Assembly (NCBI GenBank): GCA_039636795.1
Contig: CP143430.1
Span: 620,001-684,000, forward strand
Source: Micrococcaceae bacterium Sec5.1
Lineage (GTDB): Bacteria; Actinomycetota; Actinomycetes; Actinomycetales; Micrococcaceae
Reading direction: 5' to 3'
DNA length: 64,000 nt
In this document: positions 9,203 through 18,212 of the stretch, piece by piece
Position numbering within the stretch: the first letter of the stretch is position 1
Layout of the letters: each line of letters begins with the position of its first letter
The notes under the pieces: generated by a model
What the model saw: the letters and a program-made list of their open reading frames with translations, nothing else
What the model was told of the DNA's origin: nothing
Databases searched by the model: none
Made by a program: the position numbers and the translations under genes

Positions 9203-9458
9203 CCGGTAACTCCTGTGCGTGAGTTGGGTGAACCTTAAATAAGGCTGCCGCGGAGGTTGCCGTCTCACGCCGTTCAACTGGGTTTCTACAGCGTGGGGGC
9301 GCTCCGCGAGCTTGCACACCTATCTTACCGGGACCGGAGCGCATACCCTATTCAGCCGGATTCCGCGAGGACCCCCCGCCGATCCCCATCAAATTCGGGG
9401 CAATGAAAGCCCGACGGCGGCACTCGCCGGGCGTGGCGCCCGTCACTAGGATTGTGGC

Positions 9459-9644
9459 ATGGCGGAGAAACCGAGGTCGATGGTGCTGGGCGTCGTAGCC
9501 GCAGCTGTTTTTGCTGGTCTGGGACGAATGGTCATCCAGAAAATCAAGGCTGACAGGGTGGCAAGGGAGCATCACGTGACAGCCCCGTTGGATAAGGAAA
9601 CGCGCGCGAAGATCAGCGACGCGCTCCGGACTCCGGGCAAATAG
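9459..9644 (+). CDS. Small membrane protein, unknown
   Basis: A 61-aa protein with one membrane helix (MVLGVVAAAVFAGLGRMVI) followed by a short charged tail. An AGGAT-type ribosome site lies about 10 nt before the ATG. It is divergent from purS. There is no recognised domain; the composition (helix, then KIKADRVAREHH) is that of a real small membrane protein, but no function can be given. Confidence 0.6.
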   Translation: MAEKPRSMVLGVVAAAVFAGLGRMVIQKIKADRVAREHHVTAPLDKETRAKISDALRTPGK

Positions 9645-9770
9645 CTGCCTATTAGCGTACGTACAAATGCGCTATTCCTTCGGGTTAAATCCGGCTGTGG
9701 CGGCGTAGTTTAGGGACTACACGCGGGGTCCAGGCCCTGGGTTTAAGTCTGGATCCAACCAGGAGGAACA

Positions 9771-10061
9771 ATGACCGAACACATTGCCGAAGTATCCGCC
9801 TGTAGCGTCGGCAGCTGCGGCTTCAACCACGACGGATGCACTGCTTTTGGAATCACCATTGGTGGAACGCAGGACCACGCTTCCTGCGCCACGTTCATCG
9901 ACACCAACGCAATGGGCGGCCTTCCCAAGGTCCTTGCCCACGTCGGTGCTTGCCAACGGTCCGAATGCGTTCACAACAACAACCTCATGTGCGAGGCCCA
10001 CGACGTCAAGGTCGGCCCTGGCCGCGAGGCTGCGGACTGCTTGACGTACGAGCACGCCTGA
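9771..10061 (+). CDS. Cys-rich DUF1540 protein with two four-Cys repeats
   Basis: A 96-aa protein with eight cysteines in two DUF1540-type repeats: C11-x4-C16-x6-C23-x15-C39, then a second set in ACQRSECVHNNNLMCEAHDV and DCL. Such four-Cys modules of about 40 residues are thought to bind metal; the role is unknown. The ATG is preceded by a strong AGGAGG. A terminator hairpin follows directly, so this is a monocistronic gene. Confidence 0.88.
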   Translation: MTEHIAEVSACSVGSCGFNHDGCTAFGITIGGTQDHASCATFIDTNAMGGLPKVLAHVGACQRSECVHNNNLMCEAHDVKVGPGREAADCLTYEHA

Positions 10062-10076
10062 CTTTTGTCTTTCACG

Positions 10077-10113
10077 AAAGTGGGTCCGTCCTGCCGGACG
10101 GGCCCACTTTTTG
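10077..10113 (+). terminator. Rho-independent terminator after DUF1540 gene
   Basis: A 15-bp stem (AAAGTGGGTCCGTCC / GGACGGGCCCACTTT with one mismatch) and a TGCC loop, followed by T residues, begins 15 nt after the stop. Confidence 0.88.
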
Positions 10114-10162
10114 TCATTTTCCGGCTCGCGCCGCTTGGCTTCAAGCTAGCCGGAAACCTGCG

Positions 10163-11101
10163 CTAGCCGGAAACCTGGTTGGTCAATGCACGGCCTTCCC
10201 GGAGGGCTGAAAGGTTGGCAAGGACCAGCTTGGCTGAACCCTTGGGACGGTTGCCCGCCACGTGCGGGGTGATGATGACATTTGGCGCCGACCAGAGTTT
10301 GGAGTCCGCGGGCAAGGGCTCTTCCTTGGTGACGTCCAAGGCCGCAGCGCGCAGGCGACCCTCGTGCAAGGCGGCAACCAGGGCGTCTTCATCAACTGTT
10401 GCCCCGCGGCCAACGTTGACGAAAATTGCGTTCCTTGGAAGTGCGCGCAGGAGTTCATCGTTCAAAGCGTCAGTGGTTTCGGGAGTGGCGGGGAGTATCG
10501 AGATCAGGACGTGGGTGGTCCGTAGTACTTCGGGAAGTTCCTCCGCCGCGGCGACTGGGAAGCCGTAGCGCTCTCCCCGTGAGCTGGCCACGCCGGTGAC
10601 ATTTGCCCCCAGCGCGGCGAGCATGGGAGCGAGTCGTCCCGCGATGGAACCGAATCCCCAAACGGTGACGTTCGCGCCGTCGAGCGTGTAAAGCTGTTCC
10701 GTTTCCGCGCTGGCCTGCGCGGCGTTGTAGGCGTGGTCCCACGTCTTGGACTTTTGGGCTTCGAACAGAAGGTCCAGCCTCCGCACGGCGGCGAGCGTGA
10801 GAGTCAAGGCATGCTCGGCCACTGGGCCGTCGTGAAGTGAGCGGCCCGAGGCGATGGCCACATTGTCCGCAAATCCCGCTGCCAGCACGGAGTCAGGTCC
10901 TGCAGCGAGGGTTTGGACGAGCTTGAGCTGGCTCATCCGCTCGGCGGCATCGGCCAGATTCTCCGAGGTGTTCTGCCAGACCACCAGGACCTCGGCGTCA
11001 ACGTGCTCGTCCGGAACGGGCTCATCCGCCTGGTAAACGAACACGTCCCCGCCTGAGTTGGAGAGGTCCAGGGCGATGGTGTGGGGGACAAGGATTTTCA
11101 C
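10163..11101 (-). CDS. D-isomer-specific 2-hydroxyacid dehydrogenase
   Basis: NAD(P)-dependent reductase or dehydrogenase of 2-hydroxy/2-oxo acids, about 312 aa. The nucleotide site VWGFGSIAGRLAPML matches the family Rossmann motif. The catalytic triad is visible: Arg in NVGRGATVDEDAL, Glu in DVTKEEPLP, His in TPHVAGN. The N-terminal catalytic lobe (MKILVPHTIALDL) is short, as in the GyaR/SerA-like group. The GTG at 11101 is preferred because GGAG lies 5-6 nt before it; another GTG at 11140 would add 13 residues. It is divergent from the sialidase gene. The substrate is unknown. Confidence 0.88.
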   Translation of the reverse strand: MKILVPHTIALDLSNSGGDVFVYQADEPVPDEHVDAEVLVVWQNTSENLADAAERMSQLKLVQTLAAGPDSVLAAGFADNVAIASGRSLHDGPVAEHALTLTLAAVRRLDLLFEAQKSKTWDHAYNAAQASAETEQLYTLDGANVTVWGFGSIAGRLAPMLAALGANVTGVASSRGERYGFPVAAAEELPEVLRTTHVLISILPATPETTDALNDELLRALPRNAIFVNVGRGATVDEDALVAALHEGRLRAAALDVTKEEPLPADSKLWSAPNVIITPHVAGNRPKGSAKLVLANLSALREGRALTNQVSG

Positions 11102-11288
11102 TGCAACTCCATCGTTGAAAAGGTTTCCCGGTATGTGCACGAGGTTAGCCTTTCTCCTCGCGTAGGCGTGGCTCCAACTTCATCCCTAGCAATGTGAGGG
11201 CGAGCACTCTATGGTTGTAGGACGTTCGACGTCGCACGTAGCACAAGCGTCAAACGTTCCCTTCCGCAGCAATGAAAGGACGCCCGAT

Positions 11289-14237
11289 TTGAGACCCTCA
11301 AGCGCCACCCCATCGCTCATTCGCACCGTAGTTACAGGCGCTCTGAGCCTGTGCCTCATGGCCGGACTCGGCCTCCCTGCCACAGCAGCGCCCATCCCGC
11401 CCAACGACCCCACGGCCGCCCCTGGCAGTTTCACCGATGCAAACATCGCCGCTGACCGGATGGCCGCAAACTTCTTTTATCGGATCCCGGCACTGACGTA
11501 CCTGGGCAATAACGTGGTGCTCGCTGCCTGGGATGGGCGTCCGGGCTCAGCCGCAGACGCTCCCAATCCGAACTCGATCGTCCAGCGCCGCAGCACGGAC
11601 GGCGGCCAGACGTGGGGACCGGTCCAAGTCATCGCCGCAGGGCACGTGGCCGATACAACCGGCCCGAAGTACGGCTACAGCGACCCCTCATACATTTATG
11701 ACGCCGAAGCTGGCAAGGTCTTCGCCTTCTTCGTCTACTCGAAGGATCAAGGCTTCGGCGGCAGCCAGTTCGGCAGCGACGACGCCGATAGGACAGTGAT
11801 TTCGTCAGCGGTCATCGAGTCCTCGGATGCGGGCGTTACCTGGAGCCAGCCCCGCCTCATCACGAACGTCACCAAGCCCGGCACCAGTAAGACCAACCCC
11901 GTGGCAGGCGATGTCCGCTCGAACTTCGCCTCTTCCGGTGAAGGCATCCAGCTCAAGTACGGTCCGCACAAGGGCAGGCTCATCCAGCAGTACGCCGGTG
12001 ACGTCCGCCAGGCAGATGGCACCAACAAGATCCAGTCGTACAGCGTCTACTCCGATGACCACGGCGCCACGTGGCAAAAGGGCGCCAACGTGGGCGACAG
12101 GATGGACGAGAACAAAACCGTTGAACTCTCCGACGGCCGTGTCCTGCTCAACTCCCGTGACAACGCCAACCAGGGGTACCGCAAAGTAGCCATCTCCACC
12201 GATGGTGGCGCCAGTTACGGTCCGGTGGCCCAAGATACAGAGTTGCCGGATCCAGCAAACAACGGCGCCATCGCACGTATGTTCCCCGACGCAGCCCAGG
12301 GTTCGGCCGATGCCAAAAAGCTCATCTTCACCAACGCCAATTCCAAGACCGGCCGCGAAAACGTCTCCGCCCGGGTTTCCTGCGACGACGGCGCCACGTG
12401 GCCCGGCATTCGCACCATTCGGTCCGGCTTCTCCGCCTACTCCACTGTGACCCGCTTGGGGGATGGCAAGTTCGGCGTTCTCTACGAGGGCAACTACACG
12501 GATAACATGCCGTTCGCGAAGTTCGATGACGCCTGGCTGAACTACGTCTGCGCCCCGCTCTCCGTCCCCTCTATCACTACCGCACCCGGCGCCACCCAGC
12601 CGGTTGCCGTCACCATCACCAACCAGGAGGCCGTCACACTCACTGGAGCCAACGCGACGGTGTACACCCCGAGCGGCTGGTCCGCCACAACGGTGCCGGT
12701 GCCGGACGTGGCCCCCGGCGCCTCCGCTACTGTCAACGTAGCGCTGACCGCGCCACCGACCGCCAGTGGCCCGCAGAATCTGAACGCAGCATTTACGACG
12801 GCGGATGGCAGGGTTTCGCAATTCACTTTCACGGCAACAGTCCCGGCGGCACCGCAGGTGGGGCTCACCATCACCGGTACGGCACCGGCGCGTGATGTGA
12901 GCGCCAGTCCTTATCAGGTGGGCGACGTCTTGAACTATTCATTCAACGTGAAGAGCACGTCGAACGTCACTGCCAACGCTGTACCTGTTTCCGGCACCTT
13001 CGACTCCGGTTTCCTGCCGCCGTCGGCCCCCAACTGCCGGTTCAACAACCTGGCAGCCGGCGCCAGCTACACCTGCACCACCGCCAAGCATGTTGTGACA
13101 TCCGCTGACTTGGACCGCGGCTACTTCCTGCCGCAGGCGAGCTTCACCATCACGGCCAGTTCGACGCCGTCGCTCACCAAGACGGTCCCGTTCACCGGCG
13201 CTGCAGTTGCCTTGCGCGATGGTTTGGTGGCAGCCGAGATCAGCGGGGCGCGTGCCGACGTCGGGCGTGACCTCGCGGCCCAGCCTTACGCGGCCGGTGA
13301 CCTGGTCCCGTACACGTTCACCGTGAAGAACACGAGCCCGCTGGTGGAGAAGGTAGTCCCGACCACCGGCAACTTCAGCCCCTTCCTTCCGGAGGGGCCG
13401 GGCAACTGCAGGTACCTGTCGCTGCCAGCCGGCCAGAGTTACCAGTGCACTACGCCGCGGCACGCCGTGACTGCCGAGGAAGCCGACCAGGGCTTCTTCG
13501 TCCCCAAGACCACATGGGAAGTCAGCGCTGCGGGCCAGAGCGCCAAGAGCTATCAAGTGGATGGCGGAGAAGTGGACCTCAAGATCCGCGAAGCGAAACT
13601 TGAAGCCACTGTTTCGGCGGAGTGGAAAGACGCCGACGGCGACCGGTTCGCCAGTGCAGGCGATCCCGTCATCTATACCTACACGGTGGGCAATGCCGGA
13701 AACGTGTCTTTGACCGGGCTTGAAACTGAACAAGCTGGGATCTCCCAGGCCTCCCTGCCCGCCGGAGAAACGGCGACGGCAACCCGCAAGCGTGTGTTGA
13801 CCGCTGCCGACGTCGCGGCCGGAAGTCTTGCCGCCGTAACTTTCGAGGCGACGGCGCACAACGGCGCCAGAGAAGTGGCAGTCACCACCGAAGGCGGCGC
13901 GTTGGCGCTCAAAGTCCAGCCCGCCAAGCCGGAGACCGAGCCCGCGCTGACTGTCCAGGACTTCGATGGCCAAACGCCGCCGTTTGATCTGGGCACGTGG
14001 GAGAAGTATCGCAATGGCCAGAAAGTGACCTTGAAGGGCTTGGAATACGGTCAGTGGTACTACCTGTATCTGAACAAGGACAGTTACCGGCTCGGATGGA
14101 TCTTCCCCACCACGGATAACACCGTGGAATTCATTCTTCCCTCGGACGTGAAGAATGGCCGTGACGATGTTGTGGTCCTGGATACGGATGGTGCGCAGGT
14201 CTCGTTCGATCGCCTGCTGGTGACGCCGAAGGGCTGA
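11289..14237 (+). CDS. Secreted multidomain exo-alpha-sialidase (GH33)
   Basis: Releases terminal sialic acid from glycoconjugates outside the cell. The TTG start at 11289 follows AAAGGA and opens a signal peptide (RTVVTGALSLCLMAGLGLPATAA). The catalytic six-blade propeller spans about residues 45-410, with the FYRIPAL arginine motif and five Asp-box repeats (STDGGQTWGP, SSDAGVTWSQ, SDDHGATWQK, STDGGASYGP, CDDGATWPG). A NEW3-type beta domain follows (about 415-520), then three similar DUF11/CARDB-like repeats, each with an NCR...YxCTT cysteine pair in the first two. An unassigned C-terminal domain of about 90 aa ends the protein. No LPxTG anchor is seen. A longer ATG start at 11211 lacks sense as a leader. 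Confidence 0.92.
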   Translation: MRPSSATPSLIRTVVTGALSLCLMAGLGLPATAAPIPPNDPTAAPGSFTDANIAADRMAANFFYRIPALTYLGNNVVLAAWDGRPGSAADAPNPNSIVQRRSTDGGQTWGPVQVIAAGHVADTTGPKYGYSDPSYIYDAEAGKVFAFFVYSKDQGFGGSQFGSDDADRTVISSAVIESSDAGVTWSQPRLITNVTKPGTSKTNPVAGDVRSNFASSGEGIQLKYGPHKGRLIQQYAGDVRQADGTNKIQSYSVYSDDHGATWQKGANVGDRMDENKTVELSDGRVLLNSRDNANQGYRKVAISTDGGASYGPVAQDTELPDPANNGAIARMFPDAAQGSADAKKLIFTNANSKTGRENVSARVSCDDGATWPGIRTIRSGFSAYSTVTRLGDGKFGVLYEGNYTDNMPFAKFDDAWLNYVCAPLSVPSITTAPGATQPVAVTITNQEAVTLTGANATVYTPSGWSATTVPVPDVAPGASATVNVALTAPPTASGPQNLNAAFTTADGRVSQFTFTATVPAAPQVGLTITGTAPARDVSASPYQVGDVLNYSFNVKSTSNVTANAVPVSGTFDSGFLPPSAPNCRFNNLAAGASYTCTTAKHVVTSADLDRGYFLPQASFTITASSTPSLTKTVPFTGAAVALRDGLVAAEISGARADVGRDLAAQPYAAGDLVPYTFTVKNTSPLVEKVVPTTGNFSPFLPEGPGNCRYLSLPAGQSYQCTTPRHAVTAEEADQGFFVPKTTWEVSAAGQSAKSYQVDGGEVDLKIREAKLEATVSAEWKDADGDRFASAGDPVIYTYTVGNAGNVSLTGLETEQAGISQASLPAGETATATRKRVLTAADVAAGSLAAVTFEATAHNGAREVAVTTEGGALALKVQPAKPETEPALTVQDFDGQTPPFDLGTWEKYRNGQKVTLKGLEYGQWYYLYLNKDSYRLGWIFPTTDNTVEFILPSDVKNGRDDVVVLDTDGAQVSFDRLLVTPKG

Positions 14238-14255
14238 CGACAGCGCTCGAGTAAA

Positions 14256-14293
14256 AACAGCGGACCGCAGAATGTTTCCTGCGGTCCGCTGTT
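14256..14293 (+). terminator. Terminator hairpin after sialidase gene
   Basis: Perfect 15-bp inverted repeat, AACAGCGGACCGCAG / CTGCGGTCCGCTGTT, around an 8-nt loop, 19 nt after the stop. There is no long T run on the plus strand; an A run before the left arm would give a T run on the minus strand. Confidence 0.8.
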
Positions 14294-14406
14294 CGTCGTC
14301 ATGTGACGGGAATTTGGTGCGGAGACAAGACAAATTCCCCGAAATGTGCTGTATGTCATATTTTGCTCTCAGTCTGTACTCTGTGACTCGACTGGTTGTG
14401 CATTTT

Positions 14407-14421
14407 TGACAAGAACTGTCA
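14407..14421. promoter_or_regulatory. Operator-like inverted repeat upstream of subtilase gene
   Basis: TGACA-AGAAC-TGTCA is a perfect 5-bp inverted repeat with a 5-bp spacer. It overlaps a TTGACA hexamer that could be a -35 box, about 80 bp before the protease start. A second TTGACA lies at 14452-14457. The regulator is unknown. Confidence 0.4.
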
Positions 14422-14497
14422 CGAACGCAGCCATTCGCATGTTGACAGGCCTTGGCGACGGAGCCCGGGCCTCACTCAGTGAAAGGTGCTATCACTC

Positions 14498-17400
14498 GTG
14501 AAATCACAAGGAAAGAGCTTCGTCAGAAGCGGGGGGCTTCGAAAGGCAGCGGCTCTCGTCGTGGGCTTGCCGTTGCTGCTCTCTTCCGTGGCGTTGCCGG
14601 CCCAGGCAGCTCCCTCGCCGGAGACTGTGGCTGGAAATCTGGCAGGCGTGGCCAAGAAGAACCTTGACCCCAGCGCCTACAAGGACGGCCGCTACATGGT
14701 TGTCCTGGCAGAAAAGCCTGCGGCTACCTACGACGGCGGTACGCAGGGTCTTGCGCCGACCAAGCCGGAAGAGGGCAAGAAGCTCGATTCCGGCAGCGTC
14801 GAGGTGAAGAAATACCAGGAACACCTGCAACAGGCGCAGCAGGACGTTGCGCAGCAGGAAAAGGTCACCATTGAGCGTGACTTCACCACCGCGATTAACG
14901 GCTTCAGCGCCAAGCTGACTGCAGAGCAGGCCATCAACCTGGCCAAGGATCCCAAGGTCCTGATGGTCGCGCCGGACACCCAGTACGCGCCGGACTACTC
15001 CACCACCGATTTCCTGAAACTTAGCGGCCCCAACGGCACCTGGGCAACGCAATACGGAGGCCAGGAGAACGCCGGCAAGGGCACCGTCGTTGGCGTCATC
15101 GACACCGGATACACGCCCTCCAATCCATTTTTCGCAGGCGATCCCGTCGGCCCGCTGGTCGGCAACCCCCAAGTGGGCGTCCCTTACCGGACTGCCGACG
15201 GCAAAATCGCGATTCTGAAGGCAGACGGCGATACCTTCATCGGAGAATGCCAGCCCGGTACGGACACCGGCGCAAGCTACGACGGCAGCGCCTGCAACTC
15301 CAAGGTCCTCAGCACCCACTACTTCGCGGATGGCTTCCTGGGAAGTGTTCCCCCGGAAAACCGTGCCCCTCAGGAAGTCATCTCGCCCGTTGACGTGGAC
15401 AGCCACGGCACCCATACCGCCAGCACTGCCGCGGGCAACGGGAACGTCGATGCCGTAGTGGACGGCCGTAGCTTCGGCATCACCAGCGGCATCGCACCTG
15501 CCGCCAAGCTCTCCATCTACAAGGTCTGCTGGGAAGACACGGATCCCACGACGGGCGGCTGCTACGGCTCGGCTTCCGTGGACGCCATTGAGCAGGCCAT
15601 CCTGGACGGTGTGGATGTGCTGAACTACTCCATCTCCGGTTCCACCACATCCACCACCGATCCCGTATCGCTGGCTTTCCTTTCGGCTGCTTCGGCCGGA
15701 ATCTTCGTGGCAACCTCAGCCGGAAACTCCGGACCAACCGCCAGCACCGTGAACCATGGAGCACCCTGGCTGACCACAGTCGCTGCCACCTCTTTCTCGC
15801 AGGAACTGCAGGGCACTGTTGAATTCTCCGATGGCAGCAAATTCCGCGGAGCGAGCATCATGAACCACGAGGTGAGCGGGGCCGGCGTCGTGCTTTCCAC
15901 CAACGCTGCAAGCGGTGACGGTAACGCCGCGCTGTGCGCTCCCGGCTCGCTGGATCCTGCGAAGGTTTCCGGCAAGGTTGTTGTTTGTGACCGTGGCGTG
16001 GTTGACCGCACCGCGAAGAGCGCGGAGGTACTTCGAGGCGGTGGCGTCGGCATGGTCCTGGTGAACCTGACGGAATCGTCGCTTGACACGGACAAGCATG
16101 CTGTTCCCACTGTCCACGTGAACCCTCCTGCCACGCAGGCCATCAAGGACAAGGTGACGGCCAACCCCACCATCACCGTGTCCCTGCTGAACCACGACAC
16201 CACCGGCCTGCCCGCCGAGGCGCAGCCGCAGATCGCCGGCTTCTCTTCCCGCGGGCCGTTGCTGGCAACGGATTCAGACCTGCTGAAGCCTGACGTATCC
16301 GCACCCGGCGTCGCTATCCTGGCAGGCGTTTCGCCCATCGGAACCGGCGGAGACAACTTCGGCTTCCTGTCGGGAACATCCATGGCTTCCCCGCACGTGG
16401 CCGGTTTCGGCGCCCTGATCCTGGCCAAGAATCCGAAGTGGTCCCCGGCAACCGTGAAGTCGGCCATGATGACCACTGCCGGTCCGGTGAAACTGGCCAA
16501 CGGGGCGGTCAACAAGGATGTCTTTGCCACGGGCGCCGGACAGGTTGATCCCGCCAAGGTCCTCAGTCCCGGCTTGGTCTACGACGCCACCACGGAGGAC
16601 TACCTCAAATTCATTCAGGGTACGGGGATGGACCTCGGCATTGAGGGACTGGGCACAACGCAGCCGCGGGACATGAACGTCCCCTCGTTTGCGCTGGGCA
16701 ACCTGGCTGGAAAGATCGAGGTCACGCGGACAGTTACCGCGTTGACGCCGGGTCTGTATCGCGCGTCCGTCAACGTTCCCGGCGTCAACGTCAAGGTCAC
16801 CCCGTCCGTGCTGAACTTTGGCGCTGCAGGTGAAAAGAAGACGTTCAAGGTGCAGTTTGAGAACAACAATGCAGCCTTGGGCAAGTTCGCCATGGGGTCG
16901 CTGAGCTGGCAGGGTGCAAACAAGACCGTCACCTCGCCCATTGCTGTCCGTCCGCAGTCTGTGATCGCGGATAAGACGATGGCCTTCACGGGAACGGGCC
17001 CCAACGGCTCAGCGGCCATCAACATCGTCTCCGGCACCAACGCACCGGTGGGAGTCACGGTTGATGGCCTGTCCAAGGCGGATTCTTCAGAAGTTGAACT
17101 GGTTCCGGGTCCCTTTACCGGTGAGACCGACGCCTCGAACTTCGTCAAGAAGGTAACTGTGGGTGAGAACAGCGCCTTGGCCAAGTTCTCTGTCATATCC
17201 TCAGACGAAGCCGCGGACTTCGACATGCTCGTCCTGACCCCCACCGGGCAGCAGCTCCCGTCCGCGACGGCCTCGGCCAGTGAATCCGTCACGGTGCCCA
17301 ATCCCGAGCCAGGCGACTACTACGTTTTCGCCAACCTTTACGCGAGCCCCAACAACCAGCCCACCAAGGCAACAGTTGATGCCGCGGTCCTGGGGGCCAA

Positions 17401-17671
17401 CGAGGGCAACGCCACCGTGACGCCCAACCCGATCCGCCTCGCCAACGGCAAGGCCGGGACCATCTCGCTGAACTGGACCAACCTGACACCAGGCTCCTAC
17501 ATCGGACGCCTGACATTCGAGGGCACCAGCGAACCCAGCTTCGTCACGGTAGTGGTGACTGCTGGCGGCGCCGCGGTTGTTCCGGACAACGAAAACCCGA
17601 AGAAGGGCACAGACAAGAAGGGCAACAAGATCCGCGGAGACGAGCCAACGCAAAGCAACAACGCAAGCTAG
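14498..17671 (+). CDS. Secreted subtilisin-like serine protease (S8) with PA domain
   Basis: Extracellular endopeptidase of about 1057 aa. The GTG at 14498 follows AAAGG and opens a signal peptide ending ALPAQAAPS. An I9-type propeptide (residues 50-165: YMVVLAEKPAATYDGG, NGFSAKLTAEQA) precedes the catalytic domain, with D202 (VIDTGY), H303 (SHGTHTAS), an oxyanion Asn in SAGNSGP and S628 (GTSMASPHVAG). A protease-associated domain is inserted before Ser (GKVVVCDRGVVDRTAKSAEV). C-terminal beta domains follow, including an Fn3_6-like one (VPGVNVKVTPSVLNF), and the tail is Lys/Asn-rich. Two subtilisin-inhibitor-like genes lie downstream on the other strand, which hints at control of this enzyme. 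Confidence 0.95.
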   Translation: MKSQGKSFVRSGGLRKAAALVVGLPLLLSSVALPAQAAPSPETVAGNLAGVAKKNLDPSAYKDGRYMVVLAEKPAATYDGGTQGLAPTKPEEGKKLDSGSVEVKKYQEHLQQAQQDVAQQEKVTIERDFTTAINGFSAKLTAEQAINLAKDPKVLMVAPDTQYAPDYSTTDFLKLSGPNGTWATQYGGQENAGKGTVVGVIDTGYTPSNPFFAGDPVGPLVGNPQVGVPYRTADGKIAILKADGDTFIGECQPGTDTGASYDGSACNSKVLSTHYFADGFLGSVPPENRAPQEVISPVDVDSHGTHTASTAAGNGNVDAVVDGRSFGITSGIAPAAKLSIYKVCWEDTDPTTGGCYGSASVDAIEQAILDGVDVLNYSISGSTTSTTDPVSLAFLSAASAGIFVATSAGNSGPTASTVNHGAPWLTTVAATSFSQELQGTVEFSDGSKFRGASIMNHEVSGAGVVLSTNAASGDGNAALCAPGSLDPAKVSGKVVVCDRGVVDRTAKSAEVLRGGGVGMVLVNLTESSLDTDKHAVPTVHVNPPATQAIKDKVTANPTITVSLLNHDTTGLPAEAQPQIAGFSSRGPLLATDSDLLKPDVSAPGVAILAGVSPIGTGGDNFGFLSGTSMASPHVAGFGALILAKNPKWSPATVKSAMMTTAGPVKLANGAVNKDVFATGAGQVDPAKVLSPGLVYDATTEDYLKFIQGTGMDLGIEGLGTTQPRDMNVPSFALGNLAGKIEVTRTVTALTPGLYRASVNVPGVNVKVTPSVLNFGAAGEKKTFKVQFENNNAALGKFAMGSLSWQGANKTVTSPIAVRPQSVIADKTMAFTGTGPNGSAAINIVSGTNAPVGVTVDGLSKADSSEVELVPGPFTGETDASNFVKKVTVGENSALAKFSVISSDEAADFDMLVLTPTGQQLPSATASASESVTVPNPEPGDYYVFANLYASPNNQPTKATVDAAVLGANEGNATVTPNPIRLANGKAGTISLNWTNLTPGSYIGRLTFEGTSEPSFVTVVVTAGGAAVVPDNENPKKGTDKKGNKIRGDEPTQSNNAS

Positions 17672-17690
17672 CTCGTTCACGAAATTTGTA

Positions 17691-17733
17691 CAGCTGACGC
17701 CCTGAGGAGGCTCTCTCCTGAGGGCGTCAGCTG
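17691..17733. terminator. Bidirectional terminator between protease and inhibitor-like gene
   Basis: A 13-bp perfect inverted repeat, CAGCTGACGCCCT (17691-17703) / AGGGCGTCAGCTG (17721-17733), lies between the convergent stops. The loop itself can pair further (GAGGAG/CTCCTG). Confidence 0.8.
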
Positions 17734-17742
17734 CACCCGGGC

Positions 17743-18132
17743 TCAGATGGCGCCGGTAGATCCTCCCGCGCCGCCCAGGAGTGGTGCCATGGCGCGCCAA
17801 CGTGCGATCTCGCAGCCATCTGTCCGGCTGAGCTTGCTGTGGATCTTCCGCCCACGGAACCAACCAGTCACAAGGGCCACCTGCGGGCCCCCGTACTGCT
17901 GCGTGCAGATCCGGTCGGGTCGCGGAACCGGGAAGAACACTTCCTCACCAAACTGCTCGACGGCGGCAAGGGCCGCGGTCGCGTCCGGAAGGTTCGAGTC
18001 GATCGAGTCCGGCTCCGGAGACAGAATGCCTTTCGCGGACCGTAGGTAGAACTCAATGGGCGCGGCGCCAGGTGCCTCTGTCAGCGTGACGGTGAGGTCG
18101 ACGTCGTACTCGCTGTTGTCGGGAGAAACCAT
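17743..18132 (-). CDS. Subtilisin-inhibitor-like (SSI family) protein without signal peptide
   Basis: A 129-aa protein whose second half (ICTQQYGGPQ, then VALVTGWFRGRKIHSK, then DGCEIARW) matches the C-terminal half of Streptomyces subtilisin inhibitor-like proteins, including the second conserved disulfide pair. The first disulfide pair of the family is absent (no other Cys), and no signal peptide or lipobox is seen, so it would stay in the cytoplasm as written. The ATG follows AAAGG by 6 nt. It is convergent with the subtilase and downstream of the glycosylase-like and SSI lipoprotein genes on the same strand. It may be a diverged inhibitor-fold protein rather than an active inhibitor. Confidence 0.72.
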   Translation of the reverse strand: MVSPDNSEYDVDLTVTLTEAPGAAPIEFYLRSAKGILSPEPDSIDSNLPDATAALAAVEQFGEEVFFPVPRPDRICTQQYGGPQVALVTGWFRGRKIHSKLSRTDGCEIARWRAMAPLLGGAGGSTGAI

Positions 18133-18212
18133 GGTTACCTTTCGCTGGTGGCGGCGGGTGCTCGCGGCGTCGGGTGCTTATGGCAGGAGTCCCGGGGGAC
18201 GATCAGACTCCT

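Noticed and set aside
9690..9765. Possible tRNA-like fold (GTTTAAGTC stretch resembling a T-arm)
   Set aside because: There is no pairing acceptor stem, no convincing anticodon arm, and it abuts the ribosome site of the DUF1540 gene.
12939..14333. 464-codon minus-strand open frame opposite the sialidase tail
   Set aside because: Antisense shadow; the composition is Arg/Gly-rich and the plus strand carries clear beta-domain repeats with conserved Cys.
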